Assembly (NCBI GenBank): GCA_003520455.1
Contig: DOUV01000340.1
Span: forward strand, 1 to 5,759
From: Chloroflexota bacterium
GTDB taxonomy: Bacteria > Chloroflexota > Anaerolineae > Ardenticatenales > Ardenticatenaceae
Direction: 5' to 3'
Length of the DNA stretch: 5,759 nucleotides
Under the pieces are notes generated by a model. That model did no database searches. It saw only the letters and a list, made by a program, of their open reading frames with translations, and was not told where the DNA came from. How positions within the stretch are numbered: position 1 is the stretch's first letter; each line of letters begins with the position of its first letter. A program made the translations under genes and the position numbers. Shown here piece after piece: positions 5,732 to 5,759 of the stretch.

Positions 5732-5759
5732 GCCGATGTGGCGGAACTGGCAGACGCGC
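5732..5759 (+). tRNA. tRNA-Leu, 5' part only
   Basis: The last 28 bases read as the 5' end of a class II tRNA: acceptor strand GCCGATG (5732-5738), then TG at positions 8-9, and a D-arm of GCG and CGC around GAACTGGCAGA. This D-arm is typical of bacterial tRNA-Leu. The anticodon, long variable arm and 3' half lie beyond the window, so the isoacceptor cannot be named. A consensus promoter precedes it by 17 nt. Confidence 0.85.

Noticed and set aside
1..5759. A novel multigene defence or biosynthetic system
   Set aside because: All five protein genes belong to well-known housekeeping or transport families, and no array, nuclease, toxin or mobile-element protein is present.

Overview
This is a GC-rich bacterial window holding five protein genes and the start of a tRNA gene. 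From left to right they are: the N-terminal part of a PknB-type serine/threonine protein kinase (minus strand, running off the left edge); a diacylglycerol-kinase-family lipid kinase (plus); a CaxA-type calcium/proton antiporter (plus); SecG (plus); a family 5 extracellular solute-binding protein (plus); and the first 28 bases of a tRNA-Leu (plus), cut by the right edge. The visible promoters have TATAAT or near-TATAAT -10 boxes, and the promoter before the tRNA is a perfect housekeeping-sigma consensus. High GC, a probable leaderless mRNA, a Hanks-type kinase and a SecG-adjacent peptide-binding protein would fit Chloroflexota (for example Thermomicrobia). That is an inference from style; no marker here settles the taxon.

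Left part (1-2075): the kinase and the lipid kinase are divergently transcribed from a gap of about 100-200 bp, depending on the kinase start. The lipid kinase has a TATAAT box only 8 nt before its ATG and no ribosome binding site, so its transcript is probably leaderless. The antiporter follows 66 nt after the lipid kinase without a visible promoter or terminator and may be cotranscribed with it.

Middle (3345-3676): a 332-bp gap with no believable gene. It is highly structured. Near-identical 14-bp inverted ends (3348-3361 and 3591-3604) enclose a second inverted pair and a long imperfect stem-loop. The heptamer AACGGAT occurs four times. It looks like a small non-autonomous palindromic element or a structured RNA, and it sits directly before the secG promoter. 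This is the most interesting unexplained part of the window.

Right part (3609-5759): secG has its own promoter, a good Shine-Dalgarno sequence and a strong intrinsic terminator. That terminator ends only 6 nt before the start codon of the solute-binding protein, so expression of the latter must depend on read-through or an unseen start. The solute-binding protein has an N-terminal hydrophobic anchor rather than a lipoprotein signal, and no permease or ATPase partners are visible. A consensus promoter and tRNA-Leu close the window.

Most of the window looks like ordinary housekeeping and membrane-physiology genes: signalling, lipid phosphorylation, cation export, protein export and peptide uptake. 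I see no defence system, CRISPR array or novel multigene system.
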